Of a stretch of 64,000 bases of DNA, positions 52,574 to 61,467 are shown piece by piece. The stretch spans positions 1 through 64,000 of the forward strand of contig CAZBRO010000012.1 in the NCBI GenBank assembly GCA_964494505.1. The letters run 5' to 3'. This stretch comes from CAIYRG01 sp964494505 (lineage in GTDB: Bacteria > Pseudomonadota > Alphaproteobacteria > Micropepsales > Micropepsaceae). How positions within the stretch are numbered: the stretch's first letter is position 1; each line of letters starts with the position of its first letter. The notes beneath the pieces were generated by a model. It searched no databases. It was given only the letters and a program-made list of their open reading frames with translations, and was not told where the DNA came from. The position numbers and the translations under genes were made by a program.

Positions 52574-53941
52574 ATGACCGCTCGCGTTCTCGTCGTCGAT
52601 GACATTCTTTCCAACGTCAAACTGTTGGAAGCTAAACTCGCCGCCGAATATTTCGAAGTTATCACCGCGGGCAGCGGCGCGCAGGCGCTTGCCCGCGTCG
52701 CCGCCGAGCTTCCCGACATCGTGCTGCTCGACGTGATGATGCCCGGCATGGACGGATTCGAGGTCTGCCGCCGCATCAAGGCCAATCCCAAGACCGCCCA
52801 TATTCCGGTGGTGATGGTAACTGCGCTCGATCAGGCAAGCGACCGCGTGACGGGACTCGACGCGGGCGCGGACGATTTCTTGACCAAGCCGGTCGACGAC
52901 ATGGCGCTGTTCGCGCGCGTGCGCTCGCTGGTGCGGCTCAAGATGATGACCGACGAGTTGCGCATGCGCGAAGAGACGGGCCAGAGGATGGGCATTTCCG
53001 ATGCCGTCGGCCCGATGTTCGAGACCGATCCCACCGGCCGCATCCTGATCGTCGAGGACCGGCCCGAATCGGTGGCCTGGTTCCGCGCCGCACTTGAACC
53101 GGCCAACAAGGTTGCCGACGTTTCCACCTTCGATGAGGCGATCGTGCACGCCCATGGCGGCGATTACGACCTGATCGTGGCGAGCCTCGGGATTCGCGCC
53201 TTCGACGGCTTGCGGTTGTGCTCGAACCTGCGCTCGATGGCCGAAGTCCGCAACACGCCGATCCTCGTGCTGGTGAGCGAGGGCGAAAACCGCAAGCTCG
53301 CCCAGGCGCTCGACATGGGCGTGAACGACTATCTGATGCGCCCCGTGGACCGCAACGAGTTGATGGCGCGCGTCAAGACGCAGCTCCGCAAGAAGCGCTA
53401 CGCCGACAAGCTCCGGCACAACATGCAGCTGAGCCTGGAGATGGCAATCACCGATCAGCTGACGGGTCTGCACAATCGGCGCTACATGGCGCGCCATTTG
53501 GAAACCCTGATGAAGAATGCGAGCGAGGCCAAGCCCATCTCGTTCCTCATCATGGACATCGATTACTTCAAGGCGGTCAACGATAGCCACGGCCACGATA
53601 TCGGCGACGAAGTGCTGCGCGAATTCGCAAGCCGCATCTCGGCGAATGTGCGCGGGATCGATCTCGCCTGCCGCTACGGCGGAGAAGAGTTCGTCGTGGT
53701 CATGCCGGACACCGATACGGGCTTTGCCTATTCGGTGGCCGAGCGTCTGCGCCAGAGCGTGGAATTGACGCCGTTCGCGATTTCGCGTGCGCCGCACAAG
53801 ATCAAAGTCACCGCCAGCATCGGGATAGCCTCTTCCACGGGCGGTAAGGACGACGCCGATACGCTGCTGCGCCGCTCCGACCAGGCGCTCTATCGCGCCA
53901 AGCGCGAGGGCCGCAACCGGGTGATTTCCGAGGCCGCCTGA
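52574..53941 (+). CDS. pleD: Diguanylate cyclase response regulator PleD
   Basis: The 455-residue protein has receiver 1 with Asp53 (VLLDVMMPGMDGF). A degenerate receiver 2 (about residues 155-270) has no acceptor Asp at VASLGIRAFDG. A GGDEF domain (about 285-455) has the active site YGGEEFVVV and the inhibitory I-site RGID five residues before it. Phosphorylation drives dimerisation and cyclic-di-GMP synthesis, controlling the motile-to-sessile switch in Caulobacter. It is co-transcribed with divK. Confidence 0.96.
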   Translation: MTARVLVVDDILSNVKLLEAKLAAEYFEVITAGSGAQALARVAAELPDIVLLDVMMPGMDGFEVCRRIKANPKTAHIPVVMVTALDQASDRVTGLDAGADDFLTKPVDDMALFARVRSLVRLKMMTDELRMREETGQRMGISDAVGPMFETDPTGRILIVEDRPESVAWFRAALEPANKVADVSTFDEAIVHAHGGDYDLIVASLGIRAFDGLRLCSNLRSMAEVRNTPILVLVSEGENRKLAQALDMGVNDYLMRPVDRNELMARVKTQLRKKRYADKLRHNMQLSLEMAITDQLTGLHNRRYMARHLETLMKNASEAKPISFLIMDIDYFKAVNDSHGHDIGDEVLREFASRISANVRGIDLACRYGGEEFVVVMPDTDTGFAYSVAERLRQSVELTPFAISRAPHKIKVTASIGIASSTGGKDDADTLLRRSDQALYRAKREGRNRVISEAA

Positions 53942-53981
53942 CGGCCCCCCATCAATCGAAATACGTAAACTGGAAAATCGG

Positions 53982-54467
53982 CTACTCGGCGATCGGCGCC
54001 GAGATCTCGTTGGTTGCCGAGACGATGCGGATTGTCTTTACCTCCGGCGCGAGGGAGTCGACGCGCAGTTCGGCTTGCAGCGTTTCGGGGTTGCGATTCT
54101 CATCGGGCATCGCCGGCGATGTCGCCACCAGTTTGTAGGTTTTGATGCTGGCGTCGCCGTTCGCTTCGGTGTCTTCGACCAGTTTCACGCCGGTCCAACC
54201 CGCCGAGGGCGCCATCCCCGAGACTTGAACCACGATCGCCATGGGCGCGTCGGCGGGGCGGCTCAGCATGACGCTGTCCACACTGTTCAACGGCAACTCG
54301 GTCGAGGGCGGTATGGGAGCGGGGGCCGCGGGCTGGGGCGTGGCCGGCGGCGCGGCGACAGCGGGGGCGGGTGCGGAGGCGGGCGCGGTCTGCGGCTGGC
54401 TGCGATTGCACCCGGCAAGGGCGAGCCCCGCGCACGCAACGATCAAGACTCTGAAAAGCGAACCCAT
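53982..54467 (-). CDS. Lipoprotein with Pro/Ala-rich linker
   Basis: From ATG 54467 the product is 161 residues. The signal peptide ends in the lipobox LALAGC. A linker of about 40 Pro/Ala residues follows, then a ~95-residue domain (LPLNSVDSVMLSRPADAPMAIVVQVSGMAPSAGWTGVKLV) that I do not recognise. It is likely anchored in the envelope. It is the last of three neighbouring minus-strand lipoprotein genes that share the CNxxx start and Pro/Ala linker. Confidence 0.75.
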   Translation of the reverse strand: MGSLFRVLIVACAGLALAGCNRSQPQTAPASAPAPAVAAPPATPQPAAPAPIPPSTELPLNSVDSVMLSRPADAPMAIVVQVSGMAPSAGWTGVKLVEDTEANGDASIKTYKLVATSPAMPDENRNPETLQAELRVDSLAPEVKTIRIVSATNEISAPIAE

Positions 54468-54522
54468 AGGATGCACATCCTTGAAGGCGTCAGCCGGGAT
54501 CGCATCCATAAAGACGAAGCAG

Positions 54523-54550
54523 CCCCGGCGGGTCAACTGACCCACCGGGG
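54523..54550 (-). terminator. Hairpin after the collagen-like lipoprotein gene
   Basis: CCCCGGCGGGTCA (54523-54535) pairs with TGACCCACCGGGG (54538-54550) with one mismatch. On the minus strand it is followed by CTGCTTCGTCTTT. It lies 25 bases after the lipoprotein stop at 54575. Confidence 0.6.
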
Positions 54551-54574
54551 TGCTTCAGGCGTTTGAACCTGATT

Positions 54575-54820
54575 TTATGGTGCTGGTGCCGGCGCAGGCG
54601 CGCCAGGGGCTCCCGGCGGCCCCGGCGGTCCCTGTTCGGGAGCTGGCGCACCGGGTGCTCCCGGAGGGCCCGGCGGTCCGGGTTCGGGGACGGGAACGGC
54701 CGGAGCGGGTTCGGCGGCGGGGGCGGGAGCTGAACCGGGCGGCGGGTTATTCTGGTTGCATCCGATCAGCAGCGCTGTGGTAGCCGATAGGAGCAACACA
54801 TTGAAGGCATTGGCTTTCAT
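54575..54820 (-). CDS. Small lipoprotein with collagen-like repeats
   Basis: The 81-residue protein has a lipoprotein signal (NVLLLSATTALLIGCNQNN) with the lipid-bearing Cys21. A 20-residue Pro/Ala stretch follows, then two copies of GPPGPPGAPGAPAPE/A, which fit the Gly-X-Y collagen pattern for four triplets each. Only about ten residues are not low complexity. It may be a surface or periplasmic spacer. It shares its start and composition with the next lipoprotein upstream. AGGGACTCC lies before the ATG on the minus strand. Confidence 0.7.
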   Translation of the reverse strand: MKANAFNVLLLSATTALLIGCNQNNPPPGSAPAPAAEPAPAVPVPEPGPPGPPGAPGAPAPEQGPPGPPGAPGAPAPAPAP

Positions 54821-55030
54821 AGGAGTCCCTCTGAAATGTTCCTTGATGCAGCGCGAACGGGAGGGATCACGCCGACCGAAGGGAACGCGCGAAGAGGGCG
54901 AGCGGTTGTGAAATTTCTGTATTCGCGGAAAGACCGGAAGGCGCGTTCCGGCGAATGGCGAGAAGTTCGGGCTAAACGACCCGGACGCGCAATCGCGCTC
55001 GGTTCCAAATGCTCACATGACAACGCAAGA

Positions 55031-55058
55031 CACCCCGGCCGTTTCGGCGGCCGGGGTG
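55031..55058 (-). terminator. Hairpin after the 65-residue lipoprotein gene
   Basis: CACCCCGGCCG (55031-55041) pairs perfectly with CGGCCGGGGTG (55048-55058), loop six bases. The following minus-strand sequence is TCTTGCGTTGTC, a weak T-tract. It lies 25 bases after the stop at 55084. Confidence 0.6.
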
Positions 55059-55083
55059 GCCCATGTCAGGAATTTGCCCTTGC

Positions 55084-55281
55084 TTACGGGGCGGGAGCGG
55101 GTGCCGGAGCCGGCTCCGCAGGGGCAGGCGCGGGCTCTGCCGGAGCAGCTGGCGGCTCTGCAGGCGCGGGCGCGGCAGCAGGTGCTTCGGCGGGTGCCGG
55201 AGCTGGCGCCGGAGCATTCTGATTGCACGCGACCAGCAAGGTCGCCGTCGCGAGCGCAGCAAGGATTTTTGCAGACTTCAT
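55084..55281 (-). CDS. Small Pro/Ala/Glu-rich lipoprotein
   Basis: The 65-residue protein has a signal peptide (KSAKILAALATATLLVACNQN) with lipobox LLVAC. The mature part is almost only Pro, Ala and Glu (PAPAEAPAAAPAPAEPP), so it should be an extended, unstructured tether. GGAGTC precedes the ATG on the minus strand. The lower complexity makes independent homology impossible to judge, but the clean lipoprotein signal, ribosome-binding site and terminator support a real gene. It is the first of the three lipoproteins. Confidence 0.68.
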   Translation of the reverse strand: MKSAKILAALATATLLVACNQNAPAPAPAPAEAPAAAPAPAEPPAAPAEPAPAPAEPAPAPAPAP

Positions 55282-55329
55282 GTCGTTGACTCCTATTCAG
55301 GCGGAAAAAATGAAAAGCGGATTCGGGAT

Positions 55330-55355
55330 GGAGTCTACTGAGTAATGGAGACTCC
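55330..55355 (-). terminator. Hairpin downstream of xthA
   Basis: GGAGTCT (55330-55336) pairs perfectly with AGACTCC (55349-55355) around a 12-base loop, 16 bases after the xthA stop. Runs of T occur only about 20 bases further on, so it is a weak terminator at best. Confidence 0.4.
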
Positions 55356-55370
55356 GTTCAAACTCAACGC

Positions 55371-56156
55371 TCAAATAAGCAACTCACACAGGACAGGGAC
55401 ATGGTCGGAGGGTTTTTCCCACCCTCTAACCTTGCGTTCTATGGAACACCCCGCCAACCGGTCGGCGGCCTGCGGCGACAATAAGATATGATCGATTCGG
55501 ATGCCATGGTCTTTAACCCATGCACCCGCTTGATAATCCCAGAACGTGTAGGAATGAGGTTCTATATGACAAATCCGAAACGCATCGGTAAATCCGAGAC
55601 TTAGGATGCGACGGAACGCCGCGCGTGATTCCGGCTGGAACAGCGCGTCCTGAGCCCAGACTTTCGGGTCGTGGCAATCGTCGGGAGTGGGAATTACGTT
55701 GTAGTCGCCGGTGAGTATCAGCGGTTCCTCGAAACGCATCAGGCGGGTCGCATGGGCGATCAGGCGCTCCAGCCAGGCCAGCTTATAGGCGAATCGCTCC
55801 GTACCCGGCGGGTTGCCGTTGGGCGCATAGATCGAAGCCACGCGCACGACGCCGCCCGTTTCGCTTGGGATCAGCGCTTCGAGATAGCGCGCATGATCGT
55901 CGCCTTCGACCGCGGGCAAGCCCCTGGTCACGTCCTCCGGCGGACGCTTGGAAAGAATGGCGACGCCGTTGTAGCTCTTTTGTCCGTGTACGGTGCAATT
56001 ATAGCCGAGGCTTTCAAACGCTTCCGACGGGAAGGAGTCGTCTGTGGTTTTGATCTCCTGCAGGCAAACGACATCGGGCCCGGCCTCGGCGAGCCAGGTT
56101 CTCACCGTGTCGAGCCGCGCCTTGACCGAGTTGACGTTCCAGGTGGCGATCTTCAT
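55371..56156 (-). CDS. xthA: Exodeoxyribonuclease III
   Basis: From ATG 56156 the product is 261 residues and starts MKIATWNVNSVKARLDTV. It has the catalytic LQEIKT, YNGVAILS, LTGDYNVIPTPDD and RIDHILLS and the C-terminal SDHVPV of the EEP nuclease fold. ExoIII acts as AP endonuclease and 3'-5' exonuclease in base excision repair. The frame is open ten codons further upstream, but the family starts at the MKIATWN. It is separated from erpA by 57 bases. Confidence 0.96.
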   Translation of the reverse strand: MKIATWNVNSVKARLDTVRTWLAEAGPDVVCLQEIKTTDDSFPSEAFESLGYNCTVHGQKSYNGVAILSKRPPEDVTRGLPAVEGDDHARYLEALIPSETGGVVRVASIYAPNGNPPGTERFAYKLAWLERLIAHATRLMRFEEPLILTGDYNVIPTPDDCHDPKVWAQDALFQPESRAAFRRILSLGFTDAFRICHIEPHSYTFWDYQAGAWVKDHGIRIDHILLSPQAADRLAGCSIERKVRGWEKPSDHVPVLCELLI

Positions 56157-56213
56157 GGCGCGATTAAACGCGAGTTGCCGAATCACGCAACTCGAATCGC
56201 TCGCGCGATGAGC

Positions 56214-56564
56214 CTAAACCGAAAAACTGGTGCCGCAGCCGCACGAAGACGTCGCGTTGGGATTGTTGATCTTGAATGCCGCCCCGATCATTTCCTCGAC
56301 GAAGTCGATCTCCGCCCCCTTCAGGAAATCCAGCGACATCGCATCTATCAGCACCTTCGCGCCGCCCTGCGCGATCAGAAGATCGTCTTCGCTCCGCGCA
56401 TCGTCGATGCAGAAATCGTACTGGAAGCCCGAACAGCCGCCGCCGGTCACGGCCACCCGCAAGCTGGGCGCGCCGGGCTCCTCGCTCAGGATTTCGGCAA
56501 TGCGCCGCGCCGCGCGGTCGGTGATTCGCACCGGCAGGGGCTCAAGGATCGTTTCAACGCTCAT
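56214..56564 (-). CDS. erpA: Iron-sulfur cluster insertion protein ErpA (A-type carrier)
   Basis: From ATG 56564 the product is 116 residues. It has the three conserved cysteines in GGGCSGFQYDFCID and SSCGCGTSFSV, which bind the [Fe-S] cluster in A-type carriers. It passes clusters to enzymes such as IspG in E. coli. ErpA rather than IscA is inferred from the single-copy context next to dgt and xthA, common in alphaproteobacteria. It is divergent from dgt, 47 bases away. Confidence 0.92.
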   Translation of the reverse strand: MSVETILEPLPVRITDRAARRIAEILSEEPGAPSLRVAVTGGGCSGFQYDFCIDDARSEDDLLIAQGGAKVLIDAMSLDFLKGAEIDFVEEMIGAAFKINNPNATSSCGCGTSFSV

Positions 56565-56611
56565 CGGGAACAGCCTATCATGATCCATCCTATGTAGTCG
56601 CTGATAAGCCC

Positions 56612-57838
56612 ATGTCCAAGCCTGAGTCGCCGGGACGTCTTCTGGGGCCGCTGTTCGAGCCCCCTGCGCGGGCGCCTTTTGCGACCGACCCAAAGGCCAG
56701 CCGCGGCCGTTATTTTCGGGAAAGCGAGAGCCCGACGCGAAGCTGTTACCAGCGTGACCGCGACCGCATCATCCATTCCACCGCCTTCCGGCGGCTTAAG
56801 CACAAGACCCAGGTCTTCGTGCAGCATGAGGGCGATTATTACCGGACGCGACTTACCCATTCCCTCGAAGTGGCCCAGATTGCCCGCTCGCTTGCGCGGG
56901 TGCTGGGCCTGGACGAGGACCTGGCTGAAGCGCTGGCCCTGTCGCATGATTTCGGCCACCCGCCCTTCGGCCATGCCGGGGAGGCTGCGCTGAACGCCTG
57001 CATGCGAGGCCATGGCGGCTTCGACCATAATGCGCAAGGACTCGTGCTGGTGATCCGGCTGGAGCACCGCTACGCCGATTTCGACGGCTTGAACCTGACC
57101 TGGGAGGCGCTGGAAGGCCTCGTCAAACATAACGGGCCGCTGCTGAAGGAGGGCGCCTCGCGCGAATCGCTCCCTGAAGCAATTGCCGCGTTCCCCTGGG
57201 ACCTCGAACTTTCCACCCATGCCGGTCCGGAGGCGCAGATTGCGGCGCTTTCGGACGATATCGCGTATCTGAACCACGATATCGACGATGGCCTTCGGGC
57301 CGGGCTGTTCGAAGTCAAAGATCTGGTCGATGTGCCTTTGGCGGGTCCGATTTTTCGCGACGTGGTTAGCGCCCATCCCGGCTTGGAAAAGGGACGCCTG
57401 ATCGGGGAAGCCATCCGCCGGCTCATCGGCCGCATGGTGGGCGACGTGGCTGATGAGACGCAACGAAGGCTCGATGCTGCCCGTCCCCAAAACGCCGCCG
57501 ATATCCGTCGCAATAAGGAGCCCACAGCCGCGTTCTCGCCGGCCTTGCGCGCCGAATTGGTCCAGCTCAAGGAATTCCTTTTCCGGCGGATGTACCGCCA
57601 TCCCCGTGTGCTTCAGGTGATGGACAATGCCCAGGTCGCGCTGACCGATCTGTTCGGCGCCTATATGGCCGATCCCAAACTCCTGCCGCCGGATTGGATG
57701 GAACATTGCGCGGTTTCCGCAAGCGGCGCCGGGGACCGGGCCATCGCGCGCGCGGTTTGCGATTACATCGCCGGCATGACCGACCGCTTCGCCTTGCAGG
57801 AATATCGCCGAATCTTCCACATGGAATTTCTATTGTGA
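56612..57838 (+). CDS. dgt: Deoxyguanosinetriphosphate triphosphohydrolase-like dNTPase
   Basis: The 408-residue protein has the dNTPase start RDRDRIIHSTAFRRLKHKTQVF and the HD-domain metal ligands in TRLTHSLEVAQIARS and LSHDFGHPPFGHAGE, followed by DDIAYLNHDIDDGL. It hydrolyses dNTPs to nucleoside and triphosphate, helping balance nucleotide pools. Many alphaproteobacteria have argS directly after this gene, but here a SPOR-domain gene follows instead. Confidence 0.94.
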   Translation: MSKPESPGRLLGPLFEPPARAPFATDPKASRGRYFRESESPTRSCYQRDRDRIIHSTAFRRLKHKTQVFVQHEGDYYRTRLTHSLEVAQIARSLARVLGLDEDLAEALALSHDFGHPPFGHAGEAALNACMRGHGGFDHNAQGLVLVIRLEHRYADFDGLNLTWEALEGLVKHNGPLLKEGASRESLPEAIAAFPWDLELSTHAGPEAQIAALSDDIAYLNHDIDDGLRAGLFEVKDLVDVPLAGPIFRDVVSAHPGLEKGRLIGEAIRRLIGRMVGDVADETQRRLDAARPQNAADIRRNKEPTAAFSPALRAELVQLKEFLFRRMYRHPRVLQVMDNAQVALTDLFGAYMADPKLLPPDWMEHCAVSASGAGDRAIARAVCDYIAGMTDRFALQEYRRIFHMEFLL

Positions 57839-57923
57839 GGCGTGCACAAGGGCCCTTCGGGGTGCGTGGGCGCGGCCCGGATGCTAAAAGGTCAGTCACT
57901 GCGATTCGGCGAAAGTAGCCACC

Positions 57924-58757
57924 ATGAACACTCATCAACGCGGCGTGTATGAGCCGTCCATGGACAACCTTCCGATCTACGATCTTTCGGACGAGGAGAT
58001 CGACGGGGAGGAGCATTCCCGCCTGCCGCTCCTGATCGTCATTGCGCTCCTGGTTCTGGCGGCGTTCGCAGGCGTCATCTGGCTTGCCTACAATCAGGGC
58101 GTGGCGCGCGGGAGGTCAGGCGCGCCCATCGTCATCGTGGCGCCCGATGGCCCGGTGCGGACCGCGCCTCCCGATGCTGACGCCGCAACCACTCCCTTTA
58201 CCGGGCTAAAGGTGTATGGCCGCCCTGAAACGCCCGATGCCGCCGCTCAAGGCACGGCCCTGGCGCCCGCGCAAGAGGCGCAGATTGCGCCGCCGCCCCC
58301 GGTTGCCGCCCTCGTGCCACCCCCAAGCCCCGCCGAGGCGCCCCCCGTGCGGCTCAATCCGGAAACCCCGCCCGTGCTTGCCGCCGTTCCCGCGCCGCCG
58401 CCTGCACCGGCGAGACAGGTGGCCCAAGCAGCCCCCCCTCCCTCACCTGGCGCGGTGGCGCCGGCGGCGGCACCCGCCGCACCTGGGGCCGCTTCATCGG
58501 CGCTTGCCGGCAAGGCCGTGCTGCAGATTGGCGCCTATGAATCGGCGGACATCGCCAATGGCGCCTGGAACAGCTTCAGGACGCGCTACGCCGAGGTGGC
58601 TGGTCCGTTGGCCGAAGACGTCCAGAAGGCCGATCTTGGCGCCAAGGGCATCTGGTACCGCTTGAGGGTCGGGCCCTTCGCAGACAAGGCGGCCGCCGCC
58701 GCCGCTTGCGAGAAACTCAAGGCCGCAGGCGGAACCTGCTTCGTGGCTGCACCTTGA
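57924..58757 (+). CDS. Membrane-anchored SPOR domain protein
   Basis: The 277-residue protein has a short cytoplasmic N-terminus (MDNLPIYDLSDEEIDGEEH). One membrane segment lies at about residues 31-55 (LLIVIALLVLAAFAGVIWLAY), then a Pro/Ala-rich periplasmic linker of ~140 residues. A C-terminal SPOR domain ends it (VLQIGAYESADIANGAWNSFRTRY and WYRLRVGPFADKAAAAAACEKLKAAGGTCFV). SPOR domains bind septal glycan without stem peptides, so it probably works at division. nagZ starts 28 bases downstream. Confidence 0.9.
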   Translation: MNTHQRGVYEPSMDNLPIYDLSDEEIDGEEHSRLPLLIVIALLVLAAFAGVIWLAYNQGVARGRSGAPIVIVAPDGPVRTAPPDADAATTPFTGLKVYGRPETPDAAAQGTALAPAQEAQIAPPPPVAALVPPPSPAEAPPVRLNPETPPVLAAVPAPPPAPARQVAQAAPPPSPGAVAPAAAPAAPGAASSALAGKAVLQIGAYESADIANGAWNSFRTRYAEVAGPLAEDVQKADLGAKGIWYRLRVGPFADKAAAAAACEKLKAAGGTCFVAAP

Positions 58758-58785
58758 GACAGTGGAACCAGCAAACGGGGCGCCC

Positions 58786-59799
58786 ATGCCGGCGAGTTCT
58801 GCGGTCTATGGATGCCAATCGACCACCTTGTCCCGGGACGAGCACGCGTTCTTCCGCGATGCGTCACCGTGGGGCTTCATTCTGTTCGCCCGCAATTGCG
58901 AATCGCCCGTCCAGATGCGCGCGCTTTGCCAATCCTTGCGCGATTGCGTGGGTTTCGATGCGCCCATCCTCATCGACCAGGAAGGCGGCCGCGTGGCGCG
59001 GCTCAAGCCGCCGCATTGGCGTCTGCGCGCGCCCGCACGGCGGTTTGGCGAGTTGTTCGAGAGCAACCCCGATGAGGGGCGCGACGCGGCCTATCTGTCT
59101 GCCCGCCTCATTGCGCACGAGCTCAGGGGTGCCGGCGTGAACGTGAATTGCACTCCCGTCCTCGACGTGCCGGTTCCCGGCGCCCACGACATCATCGGGG
59201 ACCGCGCATTCTCCCTGGACCCCGCGACCGTGATCGAGCTTGGCCGCGTCACCATCGAAGGGCATCTCGACGGCGGCGTGATTCCCATCGTCAAGCACAT
59301 TCCCGGCCATGGCCGCGCGCTCGCCGACAGCCATCTGGCGCTGCCGCGCGTTTCGGCGGGCAAGGACGAATTGTCCGCCCATGATTTTGTCACCTTCCGC
59401 AGTCTCAACGGCGCGCCCGCCGCCATGACCGCCCATGTGGTCTACGAGGCGTTCGACGCCCAACGGCCGGCCACCACGAGCCCGCGCGTCATCCACAATG
59501 TCGTCCGCGGCGAAATCGGGTTCGATGGCCTTCTGATAAGCGACGATCTTTCCATGGCAGCTCTCGAAGGCCCGTTGAGCGTGCGCGCCAAACAGGCGCT
59601 GTTTGCCGGCTGCGATATCGCGCTTCACTGCAACGGCAAGCTCGACGAAATGATGGAGATCGCAAGAGAGGCGAAACCGCTCGCCGGAAAGGCGCTCGCG
59701 CGCGCCGATGCGGCTCTGGCGCGTGCGCGTGTGCCTTCCGAACTCGACTACGAAAAGGCCGAAGCAAGACTGACCGAAATGGTGGGAAATCTCGCATGA
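58786..59799 (+). CDS. nagZ: Beta-N-acetylhexosaminidase NagZ
   Basis: From ATG 58786 the product is 337 residues. It has the GH3 features PILIDQEGGRVARLK, NVNCTPVLDVPVPGAHDIIGDRAF, the flexible catalytic loop KHIPGHGRALADSH and nucleophile Asp in GLLISDDLSMAAL. NagZ removes GlcNAc from recycled muropeptides in the cytoplasm. GTG 58762 would add eight residues. The stop overlaps scpA by four bases, so recycling and chromosome segregation genes share an operon. Confidence 0.94.
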   Translation: MPASSAVYGCQSTTLSRDEHAFFRDASPWGFILFARNCESPVQMRALCQSLRDCVGFDAPILIDQEGGRVARLKPPHWRLRAPARRFGELFESNPDEGRDAAYLSARLIAHELRGAGVNVNCTPVLDVPVPGAHDIIGDRAFSLDPATVIELGRVTIEGHLDGGVIPIVKHIPGHGRALADSHLALPRVSAGKDELSAHDFVTFRSLNGAPAAMTAHVVYEAFDAQRPATTSPRVIHNVVRGEIGFDGLLISDDLSMAALEGPLSVRAKQALFAGCDIALHCNGKLDEMMEIAREAKPLAGKALARADAALARARVPSELDYEKAEARLTEMVGNLA

Positions 59800-60614
59800 C
59801 AGAGCCCGAGTTGAGTACGTTCGACTCCTTCGATGCGACGCCGGTTCCGGCTGAGGAAGCGCTGATCGTCGAACTGGACGGCTTTGAAGGACCGCTCGAT
59901 CTCCTGCTCGCGCTTGCGCGTACCCAGAAGGTGGACATCGCGAAAATCTCGGTGCTCAAGCTTGCCGATCAATATCTCGCCTTCATGGACTCGGTGAAGG
60001 CGCGCCGGCTTGAGCTTGCGGCCGATTATCTGGTGATGGCGGCTTGGCTCACCTATTTCAAGTCGCGCCTGGTGCTGCCGCAGCCCGTGGGCCCGGAAGC
60101 CCAGGGAGCAGAGGAGATGGCGGCGCAATTGCGCTGGCGGCTTGCCCGGCTGCAGGCGATGCGGGAAGCCGCGGTCCGGCTGCTCGCGCGCGACCGCCTC
60201 GACCGCGATGTGTTCCCGCGCGGGCAACCCGAACCCATCGTGGTGGTACGCACGAAGAAGCATGCCGATACGATGTTCGATCTCCTGACCGCCTATTCGC
60301 GGGAGCGGGTGCGCAGACTGGGCACGCGCGTCTATGACGTCGCGCGCGCCCCGGTCTATCTCATCGAGGAAGCACGCGCGCGCATTGAGCGGCTGCTCGG
60401 ACGCATCCCCGATTGGAGCGGGCTCACGCGGTTTCTGCCCCTCGATTGGGGCACGGGACCGCGCCGGCGGAGCGCACTCGCGAGCACCTTTTCGGCAGCT
60501 CTGGAGCTCACCCGCGACGGCAAGCTCGAAATGCGCCAGTCGACGCCGTTTGGAGAAATTTTCCTGAAGGACCGTGTGCCGCCGCCAATGCAGGCGGCGG
60601 GGGAGGGTACATAA
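59796..60614 (+). CDS. scpA: Segregation and condensation protein A
   Basis: The 272-residue protein has the kleisin start LIVELDGFEGPLDLLLALARTQKVDIAKISVLKLADQYLAFMD and AADYLVMAAWLTYFKSRLVLP. The C-terminus has RVPPPMQAAGE. ScpA bridges the SMC heads with ScpB to form bacterial condensin. It overlaps nagZ by four bases and abuts scpB, which starts with the next base after its stop. Confidence 0.95.
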   Translation: MTEPELSTFDSFDATPVPAEEALIVELDGFEGPLDLLLALARTQKVDIAKISVLKLADQYLAFMDSVKARRLELAADYLVMAAWLTYFKSRLVLPQPVGPEAQGAEEMAAQLRWRLARLQAMREAAVRLLARDRLDRDVFPRGQPEPIVVVRTKKHADTMFDLLTAYSRERVRRLGTRVYDVARAPVYLIEEARARIERLLGRIPDWSGLTRFLPLDWGTGPRRRSALASTFSAALELTRDGKLEMRQSTPFGEIFLKDRVPPPMQAAGEGT

Positions 60615-61364
60615 ATGAATCGCATCATCCGTCCGAGCGAGGCTGAAATGGCCGAACCTGCCGAGGTGGACTTCGAGGAGGCCGGGCGCGAACAGGAAAC
60701 CGCCGCGCGGCCTGCCCTCGACCCGATGCATGTGCGCATTGTCGAGGCGCTGCTGTTCGCGTCGCGCGAGCCGGTGGACGAGCAGGCGCTGGCAAAGGCG
60801 CTTCCGGCCGGCACGAACATGCGCGAAATCCTGGCCGAGCTGCAGGCGCATTACGAGACGCGCGGCGTGAACCTTGTCCCCATCGCGGGCAAATGGCAGT
60901 TCCGCACCTCCAACGACCTCGCGTTCCTGATGCGCAAACAGGCGGTCGAGGAGAAGAAATTATCGCGCGCGGCCATCGAGACGCTCGCCATCATTGCCTA
61001 TCACCAGCCGGTGACGCGCGCCGACGTCGAGGACATCCGCGGCGTCGCCGTCAGCAAGGGCACCATCGATGCGCTGATGGAAGCGGGCTGGGTTCGGATC
61101 AGGGGCAGGCGCCGCACGCCGGGCCGCCCGGTGACCTATGGCACGACGGAGGCATTCCTCACCCATTTCGGGCTCGAAGCCATCGGTGATCTTCCGGGCA
61201 TGGAAGAGCTGAAAGCGGCAGGCTTCCTCGACGCAGTTCCGCCGTCGAGCTTTGCCGTTCCCAACCCCTCCGATGCGCTCGGCCCCGACGAAGACCCCTA
61301 CGAGGCGGAGGAGGAAAGCGACCTTCTTGCCGAACCGATGGATAATCCGCCCGCGGAAGAGTAG
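60615..61364 (+). CDS. scpB: Segregation and condensation protein B
   Basis: The 249-residue protein has two winged-helix domains: VRIVEALLFASREPVDEQALAKAL (about residues 40-63) and SRAAIETLAIIAYHQPVTRADVEDIRGVAVSKGTIDALMEAGWVRIRGRRRTPGRPVTYGTTEAFLTHFGL, the ScpB signature. The N-terminal 35 and C-terminal 45 residues are acidic and unstructured. It dimerises and binds ScpA. In many relatives tatABC follows; here an MFS gene does. Confidence 0.95.
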   Translation: MNRIIRPSEAEMAEPAEVDFEEAGREQETAARPALDPMHVRIVEALLFASREPVDEQALAKALPAGTNMREILAELQAHYETRGVNLVPIAGKWQFRTSNDLAFLMRKQAVEEKKLSRAAIETLAIIAYHQPVTRADVEDIRGVAVSKGTIDALMEAGWVRIRGRRRTPGRPVTYGTTEAFLTHFGLEAIGDLPGMEELKAAGFLDAVPPSSFAVPNPSDALGPDEDPYEAEEESDLLAEPMDNPPAEE

Positions 61365-61467
61365 TCCAAGCCCTGTCTCCTATTGGGGCGAGAGGGGCAG
61401 GGCGAGGGGGACTGCCCGAACCAGAATTCTTCCGGCATCGTTCCACGTTCCTCGGGACCTCTTCTGC

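Noticed and set aside
61370..61400. GCCCTG/CAGGGC stem after scpB as a terminator
   Set aside because: The stem is interrupted and no T-tract follows, so I do not call it.
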